64,000 nt of DNA. Origin: Allacma fusca (Eukaryota; Arthropoda; Collembola; Symphypleona; Sminthuridae). The stretch covers positions 18,228,001 through 18,292,000 of the forward strand of contig OX359246.1 in assembly GCA_947179485.1 (NCBI GenBank). Reading direction: 5' to 3'. Under the pieces are notes generated by a model. The model did not search any database and was not told the origin of the DNA. It worked only from the letters and a program-made list of their open reading frames with translations. The translations under genes and the position numbers were made by a program. This document shows positions 23,482 through 35,096 of the stretch, piece by piece (the stretch's first letter is position 1; each line of letters opens with the position of its first letter).

Positions 23482-24331
23482 GGAGCATGGAGATAAGCCC
23501 TCCGACATTTCCCCTCCGCACATAATCCCTCCGGTGATAATCCCTCCGGATATATTCCCTCCTGCAGTTGGAGATTATCCCTCCGTCGCATGGGTTGTTT
23601 GTACGACAGCAGCAGTCACTGCAACTTACATTGCAGTTGCTATAACAACTGTGATTCCTAATTCGTTGCACCCAAGTCATCATCACAAAAACAATAAGAA
23701 ACTACGGGTATTCTTATTTTTCGTTAATTACATTGACTTGCTTAAGTAAATAAACTGCAATGCTGTATAGTTTAAAATGAATGAGACTCGGTCAGTCAGT
23801 AGTAACCTTCCACCTGCTCCCGATTGTATTCGAAAACATTGTCTTTCCTACTTGCTCTGTTTCAAAATGATACAAACCACTCGGAATTCCTCGAAGCTAT
23901 TCAGCATTGACTTGAGTGACAGTTCTACTATTGACTGACTCATCAGTCATGTTTCAATGTTTTTATACGACTGCTTTAAAATTAATTGTTTGTGATCTTG
24001 ATAGCATATTATGTACAAATAAATCGCTTTAAATTGCAAATGCTTTAATTTCCTTGCCGTTTGTTTACTCCGGAAAATGTAAACCTGACCCTAAACCTAA
24101 CCACTGAACCTAAATAAAAGCTACTGCTATTTTCGATCACCACTGTAGTTTATAATCAAAATAACTGTATTTATTAATCCAGCGTTGATTTTATTTATTG
24201 ACTACATAGCGTTGCCATGGAAAAATGCTTCTGTTGTTTCAAACAGAGGGATTATCTCCATATTTGGAGGGATTATGTCAGAGGGGTTGTATCCGGAGAG
24301 AATATCTCCCGAGGGAATATATCCGACCACG
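23482..24331. mobile_element. Candidate hAT-like element, CCCTCCG/GGAGGGATTAT arms
   Basis: Flanked by direct copies of AACTGTGG (23474-23481 and 24332-24339). The left arm repeats TAATCCCTCCGG-like units (23496-23590); the right arm holds the inverted units GGAGGGATTATG and GGAGAATATCTCCCGAGGG (24245-24325). The terminal repeat is weak (CATGGAGATAAGCCC versus CGTGGTCGGATATATTCCC), so the class is tentative. Confidence 0.5.
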
Positions 24332-24339
24332 AACTGTGG

Positions 24340-25502
24340 GATTGATTAAAATAAAACAAGTGAGCTGAAAAATACATCCGTACAAGAGTATCCGCACTTG
24401 CACTTGATTTGATGAATCAAGTGTAAGTATGTTCAATTACTTAATTTTAACATTTACAGAACTTGACGTCCAAGATAGAAACAACTTGAACTTTGAACGA
24501 GCAATTATATATGTACATACATACCTAATAAATAAATAAAGCATTCTGGACATGCCAGGAGATAACAAGTACCAATTTTCGAGAGATTTTGCTTCACAAG
24601 CGTATTTAAAGAAAATGCGTAGGAGGATAGGTTTGTCTTTTTATAATGGAAGATCTGGCCATTATAAAAAAATAGTATAATAAATAATGATAAATAACAA
24701 ATGCATCTCAAGGATATCTGCTACAAGACAAGGGCTTTGAAATATTTTTTGTCACAGCCAAATCGTCCATCACAAAATAACATCAAACGTGCTCCTCCTC
24801 CGTTTTTCTTCAATAACTCTCCTTAAGCAAATTTTCTTTGAATTTGCTCCCTTCCTGTATGTTTGTAATTCGCAACAGGAGAGGCCTATATTCAATGGCT
24901 CCCCAGAGAGAATTTTAAATTTCCTACAAATAAAAAGGATAATATATTTTTCGAAACATTGAAAAATTTTCTTTGAAAATAAAGAAATGAAGGAGTTCAT
25001 ATTTCAAAAACCTCGACTTTGCATCACTTTTTTAAACCCTCTAACCTCAAATCTTGACCCAGGTAAATGAAGTAGGCTTTATAAAACCTGGAACTAAATT
25101 TGCTACAAGAAGGATTAATCAAATATTTTCTGAGTTACGCCCTTATTTGTGTTAGAGGCGTAGGGGAGAAACGATTACGGTGTGCTCGTGCAAGTACGCG
25201 TAGAGTTCATCTTCACAAATAATCTCACATGACCGTTCAATATGTTGGGTATGAACGTACCGCTGGGTACATCTTACCGCTAGTACATAGTTAGTAGCAC
25301 AGGCATACTTAATTCCAGCTCAAGTAGGAAATTACATGAGATAAAAGTATACATTGTACAGTGAACAGAAGCTTATCAGTATATAAGACTTACAATGAGT
25401 TATTGTAATACTACAGGAGCTGCAGCGAATTTCCTGAGAAGATTCTAATCCCTGATAATAAAGCAAACAATTGGAACAGAACAAGCTACAGTATTGTGAA
25501 GA
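24340..25502. other. Intergenic with a dispersed repeat copy
   Basis: About 25000-25140 is an inverted, diverged copy of about 4690-4790 (TTTAGTTC...GGTTTTATA...CAAATCTTGACC). TTCTGGACATGCCAGGAG near 24545 also echoes TTCTGGACATGACAGGAG near 4810. No gene recognised. Confidence 0.4.
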
Positions 25503-26084
25503 CGAGTCTTTGACTCATTTCTCACCTCGGGTTAATAATTCGACCCCGTACCACTCACAGTCAGCGACTTCCCCTCAATTAATCTGTTTCCCCCAAATGT
25601 AGTCAATCTTTCCCCAACAAAATATTTCTGCTATAACAAAACGCCATGGTGAGGCATTTGATTCTAATATAATCTTTTAAACTGAAAACAAATATTGTTG
25701 ACTCACGAGCTAAATTCATAAGACAAGATTAAACGAATATACTTTTTACATTTTGATTGCAACGGTTTCAATCAGTGTAAAATTTCTCTAGCATTCTTAG
25801 ACCCGGAGACGAAAATTTTTTACTTCGAAAGTTAATGTTACCATTACTCTATAAGTTAATATTAAAGTTCTATAACATTTTTATAAGGCCAGATACCGTC
25901 CACGTAAAATGGCGCAATCTGAAATTCATCCTCATTCGTGGCTTCTTGTTTCCCTCCATCCTGAGATTGATCTTATCCCAAACTCCTTCTCTTATGATTA
26001 GGACTTAAAACTCGTACTTACAATGATTAGCTAACTGTCAAACAGTTCCCTAGAATGATTTAAACTTCCTACCAACGAGTACCA
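25503..26084 (+). repeat. Distal 5' flank of IR copy 3, paralogous to about 9345-9900
   Basis: Collinear with the flank of IR copy 2 up to the point where the foldback element is inserted. Homology resumes at 28959. Confidence 0.7.
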
Positions 26085-26800
26085 GGGAAGCTACAAGTTG
26101 GCATACAGCCGACGACTGTCGAACCAAGTTGGCATACAATTGTCGGCCCAATCTACAAGTTGGCATACAGCCGACGGCCGACGATCCGTCCAAGTTAGCA
26201 TACAGCCGACAATTGTCGATACAATCTAGCCTACGATCCAGATATCACCAGCAAGTTGGCATACAGCCGACGAATACAATGTAGCGGACAGCCGACAATC
26301 GTCGCTCCAACTTAGCATACGAAGTAATTCAAGAACATGCAAGTTTTTTCATAATTTCTTCAACCCATCTCCAAAGGAGACGAGGTCGAAAGGAATTCTG
26401 ATTACAGGAAGGGGTAAGGTAGGGTATAACTGAAACGACAAATTGTAATCCTCGTTAAGTCCCAAAACAAAGCCATGAATTTTTACGATGACGTAAGGGT
26501 TCATTCGTTTATTACGTCATCAAAAATTTTGCCATATTTTTACCCTCCCTCCCCCTGTCTAGATAATCAAGTTCATCATCGAATGTTCACTCCCCCTCCT
26601 CCTTTTATTACGTCATCAGTAAACACTGACACACCCGTGACAATATCACGTGGTACGGTTTTATTCGTATTAATATGAAGGAGTCTAAACGTTGAATCCA
26701 ATTCGTTTCATTCATACAATGAATGCTACTGTGTGAATAGACTGTAGTCTACGCAGTTCGCTTTCAGCTTTTTTCAGCTTTGGTTTTTAGTTGTTTGGTA

Positions 26801-28382
26801 CATAGCTGCACGTACATATGCACTAGTCTAGTCAAGTCTAATCTTTGTTGGTCGTGGTATTGACTAGTCTAGTCTAGTCAATTCACATTGGTTTCCAAGA
26901 AATCCTAGTCAAGTCAAGTCAAAATCACTTTTTAAGTCGAAAATCCTAGTCAAGTCATTCTAGTCTTCTTGTCACTTGCATTTTATTTTCGCAGCTGCAG
27001 GTGCTTTTTTATTATTTATTAGCTAAATCAATTCAAACCCAAACCCTGAAAACAATATCGAAGTAGTTCTTATTTTAACAGTTTTAAGTATGTATGAAGG
27101 AAATGTTCCATATATTTATAGGAATTAAATAATTATCCAGCATGAATAAAGAATTGAAACAAATCGTGAATTATTTTGATAATCAATGCACTAGANNNNN
27201 NNNNNNNNNNNNNNNNNNNNNNNNNNNNNNNNNNNNNNNNNNNNNNNNNNNNNNNNNNNNNNNNNNNNNNNNNNNNNNNNNNNNNNNNNNNNNNNNNNNN
27301 NNNNNNNNNNNNNNNNNNNNNNNNNNNNNNNNNNNNNNNNNNNNNNNNNNNNNNNNNNNNNNNNNNNNNNNNNNNNNNNNNNNNNNNNNNNNNNNCTAGA
27401 ACGGTTAATGCTCAGGGAACTAACGGATAGTACCATTTCATAAGCCCAGTTTTGCTGAGTCTGGTTAGGCTTTTCTTATTAATAATTATTTATTTTTAAA
27501 TTAATAAATTCTGAGTACAATATTTGTTACTCCAACTGCGGTGGCACTACAGAAGTTATGTGAGCACGAGCAATGGCCGATAGCTCAGAGAATAGTCCGA
27601 AATTAGTTGCGATTCTATCGTTATGACGTCAGTTTTTGTTATCTTCTGTAGATGTGATTTCATTTAGTTGTTTTTTTCTGCGCCTTTTCTGGGGACGGGT
27701 TTTCTGGCGATGCTTTACTTTTCAGGATTTTTATTGTTCCTTCTTTAAAGGTTTTCTCACTACCTCAGATTTATTTTTGTATGAAATTTTTACTGCATTA
27801 GCTTCGGCCTCAATCATTTGGGATATTTATATAAATATGTATGTCTGGTGAGATTTAATAGATTTTCGACTGGATCTTGGGCGATTCATTTTATTAAAGT
27901 GTGTTTTTATTAAATTACTTTAGATATACATGACGTATGTATAGAGTACTGTTGCTGAATATATTGTACAATGAATTAACGGCTTGAATAATTCAGTTTT
28001 GCACTGCATTTTTCTACACTAAATTTATTAATTGTTATTATATAATCGACGCAGTTACAAGTCCTGATATGTAAATTGCTTATGGTTTGGAGCCTTTGTT
28101 GTTGTTAGAAGTTTCCTCCTAAAACTGCTTCATTGAATGATTTAGGCATCATTTGAAGACATTCACAAATTGACTAGACTAGTTCCTGCACATTTTTCAC
28201 CTTTTCAAGTCAAGCCAATCATTATAATTTCTAATACAAGCCTAGTCTAGTCAAGTCAATTCTTTGCGGTATTCGGTATACTTGCTAGTCAAGTCAAACT
28301 AGTCAAATTTACGAAAAACCTTAACTAGTCAAGTCAAGTCTCCCATTTCCTAGTCAAGTCTGACTAGACTAGTTCAGCAGTG
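26801..28382. mobile_element. hAT-like element, TAGTCAAGTC family (nested, includes N gap)
   Basis: Exact duplication GTTTGGTA at 26793-26800 and 28383-28390. The arms are repeats of CTAGTCAAGTC/GACTAGACTAG (26821-26960 and 28165-28372), facing each other. The ends CATAGCTGCAC and inverted CACTGCTGAAC match loosely. True length is uncertain because of the 200-base gap. Confidence 0.75.
27196..27395. other. Assembly gap (200 N)
   Basis: Exactly 200 N, probably a scaffolding gap of arbitrary size. It falls within the doubly nested repeat, where assemblers often fail. Confidence 0.98.
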
Positions 28383-28958
28383 GTTTGGTAAACCTCAGTA
28401 ATTTTTTTTATTTGAATTTCCCGCGGATGATGTTACTGTCGTCATTTCTATTAAACCCTCCATCTCCTATCTTCGTCATCGTCATTTCTTCTTGTCCCCC
28501 CTCCCCCTTTGATGACGACGTAATAAAAGAATGAACCCTTACGTCATCGTAAAAATTCATGGCTTTGTTTTGGGACTTAACGAGGATTACAATTTGTCGT
28601 TTCAGTTATACCCTACCTTACCCCTTCCTGTAATCAGAATTCCTTTCGACCTCGTCTCCTTTGGAGATGGGTTGAAGAAATTATGAAAAAACTTGCATGT
28701 TCTTGAATTACTTCGTATGCTAAGTTGGAGCGACGATTGTCGGCTGTCCGCTACATTGTATTCGTCGGCTGTATGCCAACTTGCTGGTGATATCTGGATC
28801 GTAGGCTAGATTGTATCGACAATTGTCGGCTGTATGCTAACTTGGATGGATCGTCGGCCGTCGGCTGTATGCCAACTTGTAGATTGGGCCGACAATTGTA
28901 TGCCAACTTGGTTCGACAGTCGTCGGCTGTATGCCAACTTGTAGCTTCCCGAGTACCA

Positions 28959-29803
28959 GTACATATTTTTGAAAAACATTTTGTTGAAATAATGAGTTCC
29001 TGTATTCAAAATGCATAACAAATTTCGACTTTGGTCCAAAAACATGATCCCTGTGACCGCAGTAATCGATCGAGGTCAATCATATTTTTCGAAAATTTAA
29101 AAACAAGAATACACTTTATAGCATGAAATCAATTAAATGATAAAGCCACTCCCTTTTATGGGCTAGTCGTTTTGTAAACCTGTACAGTAATTTATTAATC
29201 TTATTTTTCAATGATGACGTACACGGGGAGGAGGGCCGTATGATTGTGAGCCAGTCTCGGTCTATTGACGACCCGGTAGGGTCTTAAAATGTAAAAAAAT
29301 TGAAACGTAATACAGGTATAACCCCAAAAGCTAATGGCAGTATGGCAGCATCAAATTCATTCAAATGCGTATACGCAAGTGCAATGGTCAGTAATGGCCA
29401 GCATACTATGTATATACCACGAAACGTAAATAATGTACCCTAAAATTTTGCTTTCAGTATAAATAATTGCAAACATAATACAAATTTGTTTAGAGTCCAG
29501 ATATGAGTACAAAATACAATAAAATAGGAAAAAATTGAAGGGCAACATGCTATACCATCAAAACTATTCATATCATTTCAACATGTCATCCCAGTGACAA
29601 AAAGTACGTGCAGGAGAAAAAACCTGTAGAATTGACGCTATTATTTATAGTGTATGGACAATTCCAGTTAGCTGTCACACTGTCAATAATTTAACCAAAA
29701 ATAACTCACAGTTCACAGTTAAAGTATTTCGACATTCTGAATCCAAAATTACGCACCGTATTCCCAATTGAACCCTTTGTAGCTGTCTTCGGACACGGGA
29801 ATT
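28959..29803 (+). repeat. Proximal 5' flank and promoter region of IR copy 3
   Basis: Collinear with about 9930-10877: shared CCCTGTGACCGCAGTAATC, GGGCAACATGCTATACCATC and TGACGCTATTATTTATAGTG blocks. No separate gene. Confidence 0.7.
29642..29650 (+). promoter_or_regulatory. Candidate TATA-like box of IR copy 3
   Basis: TATTTATAG lies 162 bp before the ATG, in the same block as at 10725-10733. TATTTATAGT also precedes the exon candidate at 51291. Confidence 0.45.
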
Positions 29804-31585
29804 ATGGCTAATGCGGAACGCATATGCCATGTTTTTTTACTTTGGTGGATTTTTGGTTCTTCTAATCAATGTCAAATAAACGGTGTCGTGCAAATATACA
29901 CCAAAATTTTGGTAACATCCTTGGAAGTCACTGATTTGGCTACCTTATTGAAGAAATTTAACCAAATTTGTCAAACACCATTAAAAATATCAACATTTTC
30001 AGTGGACACTATACCAGGTTTTGAGCTCTTGGAAAAAGATAATCTTCGATTCCTGAGAAATGTGCGAGTGTTTTACGGAATCGTCTCAAGCATTAAATAC
30101 GTATTTAAAAATGCAAAAATAGTACAACTAGATCAAATGAGTTTCCAAAAAAGCAATGAAATCATTCACACTCTCAGCTCAGAGGTGACACCGGTATTTT
30201 TGATAAACTCCAAGCAAGACTCCAGGGTTGACCAGCCCAACATAAATTTGGAACGGCCAATTTATAAAACGGACTCTCTCAGAAATCGTCACTTTCGAGT
30301 TGGTGTGTTCGACTTAAAGCCCCAATATTTCAATTCTGATGGAAAGGAAATTGGCACAGCTTTCAACCTCATTTCCTCTGCATCTGCAAAATTTAACTTC
30401 ACTTTTACTCTGTCCTTTCCTGCTCCGGCAGCAATTCACCTTGAGGACGGTACGATGGGTGGGCTGGAACATGAAATCATTAATGATCGTATTGACGTGA
30501 TGGTTCTGTACCCAGTCAGTTTTGTGCTACCAGGTAGCGTTGATGCGAGTACGTTTTTCTCAACTGCGTCAGTGATATTTATTACATCGCTACCGGATGT
30601 GCACATAGATTGGCGGGCAATCATTTATCCCTTAGAGCCCAGTACCTGGTTGGCAATCCTAGGTACTTCTGTTATTGTGGGGATTTTAATGTTCATAAAA
30701 ATCAAGGGTTCTTCCGAAGCAGAAGGCAATTTTGAATTGAACTTGACAGTTATAACAATTGTATTCAATTCTTTGATTGGACAAAGTTGTAAAATTCCAA
30801 ACTCACTTCGGCAAATTGCTTTGATTTGGACAATCGCGTGCATTCTGTTTAGCAACTATTACCAATCAAATTTACTGTCTTATTTAACGTATCCAACGGC
30901 TGAGGAAATTCCAACTAACTTTCAAGAATTGTCGATACGAAAGGACTTTAAAATACATGGGGAAGATTTAACAGGAGATCCGATGGCAGATTTCTTTAAT
31001 AAAAGTACAAATCTTGATTTTATCGATGTGGGAAGTCGCTACAGAACTGTTCCTAACTTGATCCAGTGTGTCACGGACTCTTTAACGGTGAAGAAGCAAG
31101 TCTGTTTAGGCTGGGACTTTATCCTTGAAGGTATTAAAGAAACAAATGCAACTATCAATGATAAATTCTCCCCTGTAATTCAGTCCGAATCTACATCTTT
31201 ATCTTTCCTCCTGAACGCTATTTTCCAGAAGAATTCTCCAGTACTTGCTGGTTTCAACGTGGTAATGAGATGGATGAGAGATACTGGTCATTATTTCCAT
31301 TGGCTAAAGGAAACTCAAGCTTTGATTAAACTCGTGGGGAAAACGTGGATGAGGACTCAAAATGGAACCCAACTTTATGAAGATTTATTGACAAAATTTA
31401 AGGACTCGAATTCTCTGAACGTTAAACCCTTTGGGCTAAGCAACTTGGCCGCAGCCTTTGGTGTCATTGTAACTGGCTCCTTATTTTCTGTGGTTGTTTT
31501 TGTGACGGAATTGAGAAAAGCAGTGAGAGTAAGCAGGCTATTATTCGCTCCTGCAGAATATAAAGAAGAAGCAAATGTTTTGTAA
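29804..31585 (+). CDS. Divergent ionotropic receptor, intact, 593 aa
   Basis: Single-exon gene from ATG 29804 to TAA 31583-31585; length is typical of insect-type IRs. Residues 1-22 form a signal peptide (VFLLWWIFGSS core). Lobe S1 spans about 160-275 (HFRVGVFDLKPQYF, EDGTMGGLEHEI), M1 281-299, pore loop about 318-332 (LIGQSCKIP), M3 336-355 continuing into NYYQSNLLSYLTYP, S2 about 365-545, and M4 547-570. The protein should be a plasma-membrane cation channel subunit of chemosensory neurons, usually working with a co-receptor. The glutamate-binding Arg expected in S1 is replaced (FVLPGSVD), so glutamate is unlikely to be the ligand. The start is supported by the signal peptide and by the paralogous ATG at 10878. 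Ligand unknown. Confidence 0.93.
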   Translation: MANAERICHVFLLWWIFGSSNQCQINGVVQIYTKILVTSLEVTDLATLLKKFNQICQTPLKISTFSVDTIPGFELLEKDNLRFLRNVRVFYGIVSSIKYVFKNAKIVQLDQMSFQKSNEIIHTLSSEVTPVFLINSKQDSRVDQPNINLERPIYKTDSLRNRHFRVGVFDLKPQYFNSDGKEIGTAFNLISSASAKFNFTFTLSFPAPAAIHLEDGTMGGLEHEIINDRIDVMVLYPVSFVLPGSVDASTFFSTASVIFITSLPDVHIDWRAIIYPLEPSTWLAILGTSVIVGILMFIKIKGSSEAEGNFELNLTVITIVFNSLIGQSCKIPNSLRQIALIWTIACILFSNYYQSNLLSYLTYPTAEEIPTNFQELSIRKDFKIHGEDLTGDPMADFFNKSTNLDFIDVGSRYRTVPNLIQCVTDSLTVKKQVCLGWDFILEGIKETNATINDKFSPVIQSESTSLSFLLNAIFQKNSPVLAGFNVVMRWMRDTGHYFHWLKETQALIKLVGKTWMRTQNGTQLYEDLLTKFKDSNSLNVKPFGLSNLAAAFGVIVTGSLFSVVVFVTELRKAVRVSRLLFAPAEYKEEANVL

Positions 31586-31589
31586 TAAA
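31584..31589 (+). promoter_or_regulatory. AATAAA overlapping the IR stop codon
   Basis: AATAAA shares its first bases with the TAA stop. As a polyadenylation signal it would imply a very short 3' UTR; this is possible but unproven. Confidence 0.3.
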
Positions 31590-32661
31590 AAAAAATATTT
31601 TTATAAACAAATTATTTTAGGTTTGTCAATGAAAACTGGAAAAACACCAATACAAGAAAATTAATGTATCCATCCACAGTTAGTACAGTCGATATCGTTG
31701 AACCGTTACTATTATAATCTCAACAGCCCACCGATTAAATTCTTTATTTTAAAGTTGCTGGAAAGATTTGGCATTGGTGGTATGGATGTGGATAAATTGC
31801 GGAATCAGTCGGAAACGGTTGGCGGGATAAGAAAAATATGAGTGCAAGTTGATGAAACATACAACAAGGCAAATCTGCGGGCAATATCAAACTTATAACT
31901 TAGTCTGATTCCTTACATTAAAAAGATACCGAGTTCCACAGGATTTTCCTCTCATTTTCAAGTTGTCTTAATTAGCCTTAGAGAGCACGTGGAAAACCTT
32001 ACGTCTTCCATATGGACATAAACAGTCAGGAAATTGTTACAAAATAAAAGTCCTAGGAAATAGCTATATGTACTTATGCTCTCCGAATATTTTATCCAGA
32101 AGCTGCTGTGTTGAGATTTATGTTACATGACAATTCTGGATAGCCCATATTAGCTGATGATACTGATGATTGGAAAAGTGTAGTTTACTTCATGTTAGAT
32201 ACTTCAGACTACGGACACAATCTACGCCAATCTCAACATAGCTTCAAAAGGGCATTACTGTGTACGGATATACCAGTGGTCTGGTAAGAATTTGATTATA
32301 CTGGTCTGGTCGAGTCTTTCGGACCAATAACCAACGGTAGGATTAAGAAGTTTGAACCAGATCATACCAATGACCAGGAACCACCAGAAGAAGTAGCTGA
32401 ATTAAATAATCACTGTCAGAACTACACAGTATTTAAAAAAATACATATTTTCAGACTACAAATTATTTTGTATTTTAAAGTTGGCAGCCAGTGGGAAATT
32501 AGTTTGTACTTACTATTTTAAAGACCTGTAAGTATTTAGTATTTACTTGCTCTCAATGACATGTAAAATGTTTTTCAAAGAAAGCATTTGCCTCAAAATA
32601 CTTTTCACTAGCATGATTATGTCTTTGTATGATGTTCAATATACGAGAATTCCATTTTAGC
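31590..32661. other. Intergenic, nothing recognised
   Basis: No coding frame of note. A short run of CTGGTCTGG-like repeats at about 32268-32390 may be an arm fragment of another element. Confidence 0.4.
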
Positions 32662-32669
32662 AATGGAAT

Positions 32670-33567
32670 CAGAGCTTCTGCCGGGGACGGGGACGGGACG
32701 TCGGGACACTCGACGGACCGGGACGGGACGTCACTGGGGACAAAATAATTGTCCCCATGTCGTATTCGGGACGGGACGGGGACAAAAAAAAATGTCCCCA
32801 TTATATCAGGGACGGGACGGGGACAAAACAAATTTTCCCATTATATCAGGGACGGGACGGGGACAAAACAAATTGTCCCCACTATATTCGGGACGGGACG
32901 GGGACAAAAACAATTGTCCCCATTATATTCGGGACGGGACATGCTTTTTGGTTGTGTGTATAACGGGACGGGACGAGCAAGCATAGCAGATCAAGGATAA
33001 CTTTTCAGCTTTAATGCTCATGAGTAAACTATTCTGTGAACACTATTTCACCGAATGTAAGACATTCGATTTTAGGTTGTAGAAAATGAGGCTTGTTACT
33101 CAAAAAGTTAAGGAAGAATCTTGGAGCCACGATTCTATAAATACGTTTTTTATGTTTTTGGTACAAATATTTTTTGTACGAAATTTTCCTCATGTTCCGA
33201 TTTTCGGTATGAGAATGTCGACAACTGTTTTCAGTAATTATCGGGACGGTACAGAAATTTTGTTCACATGCCACAATTTTCGGGACAGGGGACAACGTTT
33301 TTTTTAATTTTGGGGACGGGACCGGGGACAACGTTTTTTAAAAATTTTGGGGACGGGACGGGGACAAGATTTTTGTCCCCATGTCCCGACTTTCGGGACG
33401 GGACCGGGGACAACGTTTCTATAATTTTTTGGGGACGGGACGGGGACATGGTTTTTGTCACCGTGTCCCGATTGTCGGGACGGGACTGGGGACAAAGGTT
33501 TTTAAAAAATATCGGGACGAGACGGGACGGGGACGGGACAAGAATTTTGTCCCCAACAGAAGCTCTG
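32670..33567. mobile_element. hAT-like element, GGGACGGG family
   Basis: Ends CAGAGCTTCTG and inverted CAGAAGCTCTG with exact duplication AATGGAAT (32662-32669, 33568-33575). Left arm 32680-32975 and right arm 33240-33555 are arrays of GGGACGGGACGGGGACAAAA and its variants in inverted orientation, with a unique middle of about 260 bp. All six-frame ORFs here are repeat translations. Confidence 0.9.
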
Positions 33568-33897
33568 AATGGAATAATACACGTTGGAATGATTCCTTTG
33601 TACTAATTACTTCAAATATGTTCGGGTTATTGATATTCCTTGTTTAATATACGCCGAAGCTCAACTCAAATTAAATTGTCAGATACTACCTCCTTATTAC
33701 TACCTCCCTCATAATTATTCCAAAAATATTTTTAATAATCAATAAAGAAAAATATCATTTTACTTCAGGTATTTTATTTTGTATTTTGTCATCGAAGACC
33801 AAGTATTTTGCATAGCTCCTGTAATTACTACTCATGTTAAGAAGATTTTGCACGTCGGGGTAATTATATTTATTGAAAGAAACGGGTGTAGTAGAAG

Positions 33898-35088
33898 CAG
33901 TGCTCGGCACGGGTACGAAAAATCGGTACCCGTACCCGTATCCGTACCCGAAGTGCGGGTATTACAATAACTGGTATCTATACCCGTACCCATACCCGAG
34001 TATACGGGTACAAATTTTTCGTACCCGTACCCGCAATGTAATCGCAATCCATGTACCTGTACCCGTATTGTACCCGTACCCGAAAAATACTCGTAAATTG
34101 TACCCATACTCGGGTATCACAGTGTCGTACCCGTACTCGTACCCGGGTACTTTATCCAGATGTGTCTAAATGTAATACATAGTACGTTATATGTATGTTG
34201 AATGTATTACACCTTAGTAGATAATTTTGACTAGCTAGAGCGGTATTTGACATTGTATATTTTCATTGAAGAGTAGAAAAACTTTGATTGTTTATGGGTT
34301 GATGGGCTTGATTGACTTATTCGGTCTTTTCCACTAATTTTGTCATGTGTTCTCTCTGTGTACATATAACTCATTAATATCTTGTTACAAATATCCGCCT
34401 TCTCCTAATCAACTGTCAGTAACCCAAAATAACTTACCATCCAACTAATCAGATCGCTAATTTGTAAAATGTATTCATTGTGTGTAATGACGTATCATGT
34501 ACGTGTCCCACAGACTCTTTATATGTAATTAGTGACAAATCACTACATTATGAAGACGTTTTGTAAAAAATTTCGTTGAATCCTGTTCTCCACAACTATT
34601 TTGTTATTATTCCTCGCCTGTGTTTATTTATCTATTCTTCCTAAAACATGTTTCCATAAAAGCATTTATTTTAACAACACATTCTGAAATACATTTAGTG
34701 TATGTTGTAAGGTTAAAAGGGTATTAACAATAAGTTATATGTATTCAGAAATACTAAAAATACCGACAAAAGTTTCCAACGTACGGGCAAGATGGCAGAA
34801 AATTCATCAAAATGTCTCAAATCTCAACGTATCCAAATACTCGGGTACAATTGTCACGGGTACGAGTAAATGACCCCATTATACCCGTATCTGGTGGGTA
34901 TATACCCATTTTGAAATCCTTATACCCGTACCCATACCCGTATCCGTACCCAAAATTTGGAGCCGACCAAAGTGTACCCGGGTAGTACCCAGAATTGTTC
35001 GGGTACAAAAAATCGGTACCCGGGTAGTACCCATACCCGTACTCGTACCCGTTTACCCGAGTATTACCCATACCCATGCTGAGCACTG
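33898..35088. mobile_element. hAT-like element, GGGTAC family, copy 2
   Basis: Inverted relative to copy 1 at 5036-7495. Ends CAGTGCTCGGCACGGGTA and inverted ...GCTGAGCACTG; exact duplication AGTAGAAG (33890-33897, 35089-35096). Arms 33905-34152 and 34835-35085 of GGGTAC units; 1191 bp. Its uninterrupted middle serves as the empty site for the nested element in copy 1. Confidence 0.9.
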
Positions 35089-35096
35089 AGTAGAAG

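Larger units (their letters stand above)
26085..28950. mobile_element. Foldback element with about 440-bp terminal inverted repeats
   Basis: Left arm 26085-26525 and right arm 28508-28950 are near-perfect inverted copies. They begin GGGAAGCTACAAGTTGGC and contain several spaced copies of AAGTTGGCATACAGCCGACG. Target duplication GAGTACCA is at 26077-26084 and 28951-28958 (9 bp, GAGTACCAG, is possible). Long arms starting with G and an 8-9 bp duplication resemble Mutator-like (MULE) or foldback elements; no transposase is visible. A hAT-like element and an N gap lie inside. It sits in the IR copy 3 upstream region; the allied flank at 9345-10877 lacks it. Confidence 0.85.

Noticed and set aside
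27142-27436. ORFs across the N gap
   Set aside because: They consist almost wholly of unknown residues.
32663-33606. Arg/Gly/Asp-rich ORFs
   Set aside because: They are translations of GGGACGGG arrays in several frames and both strands.
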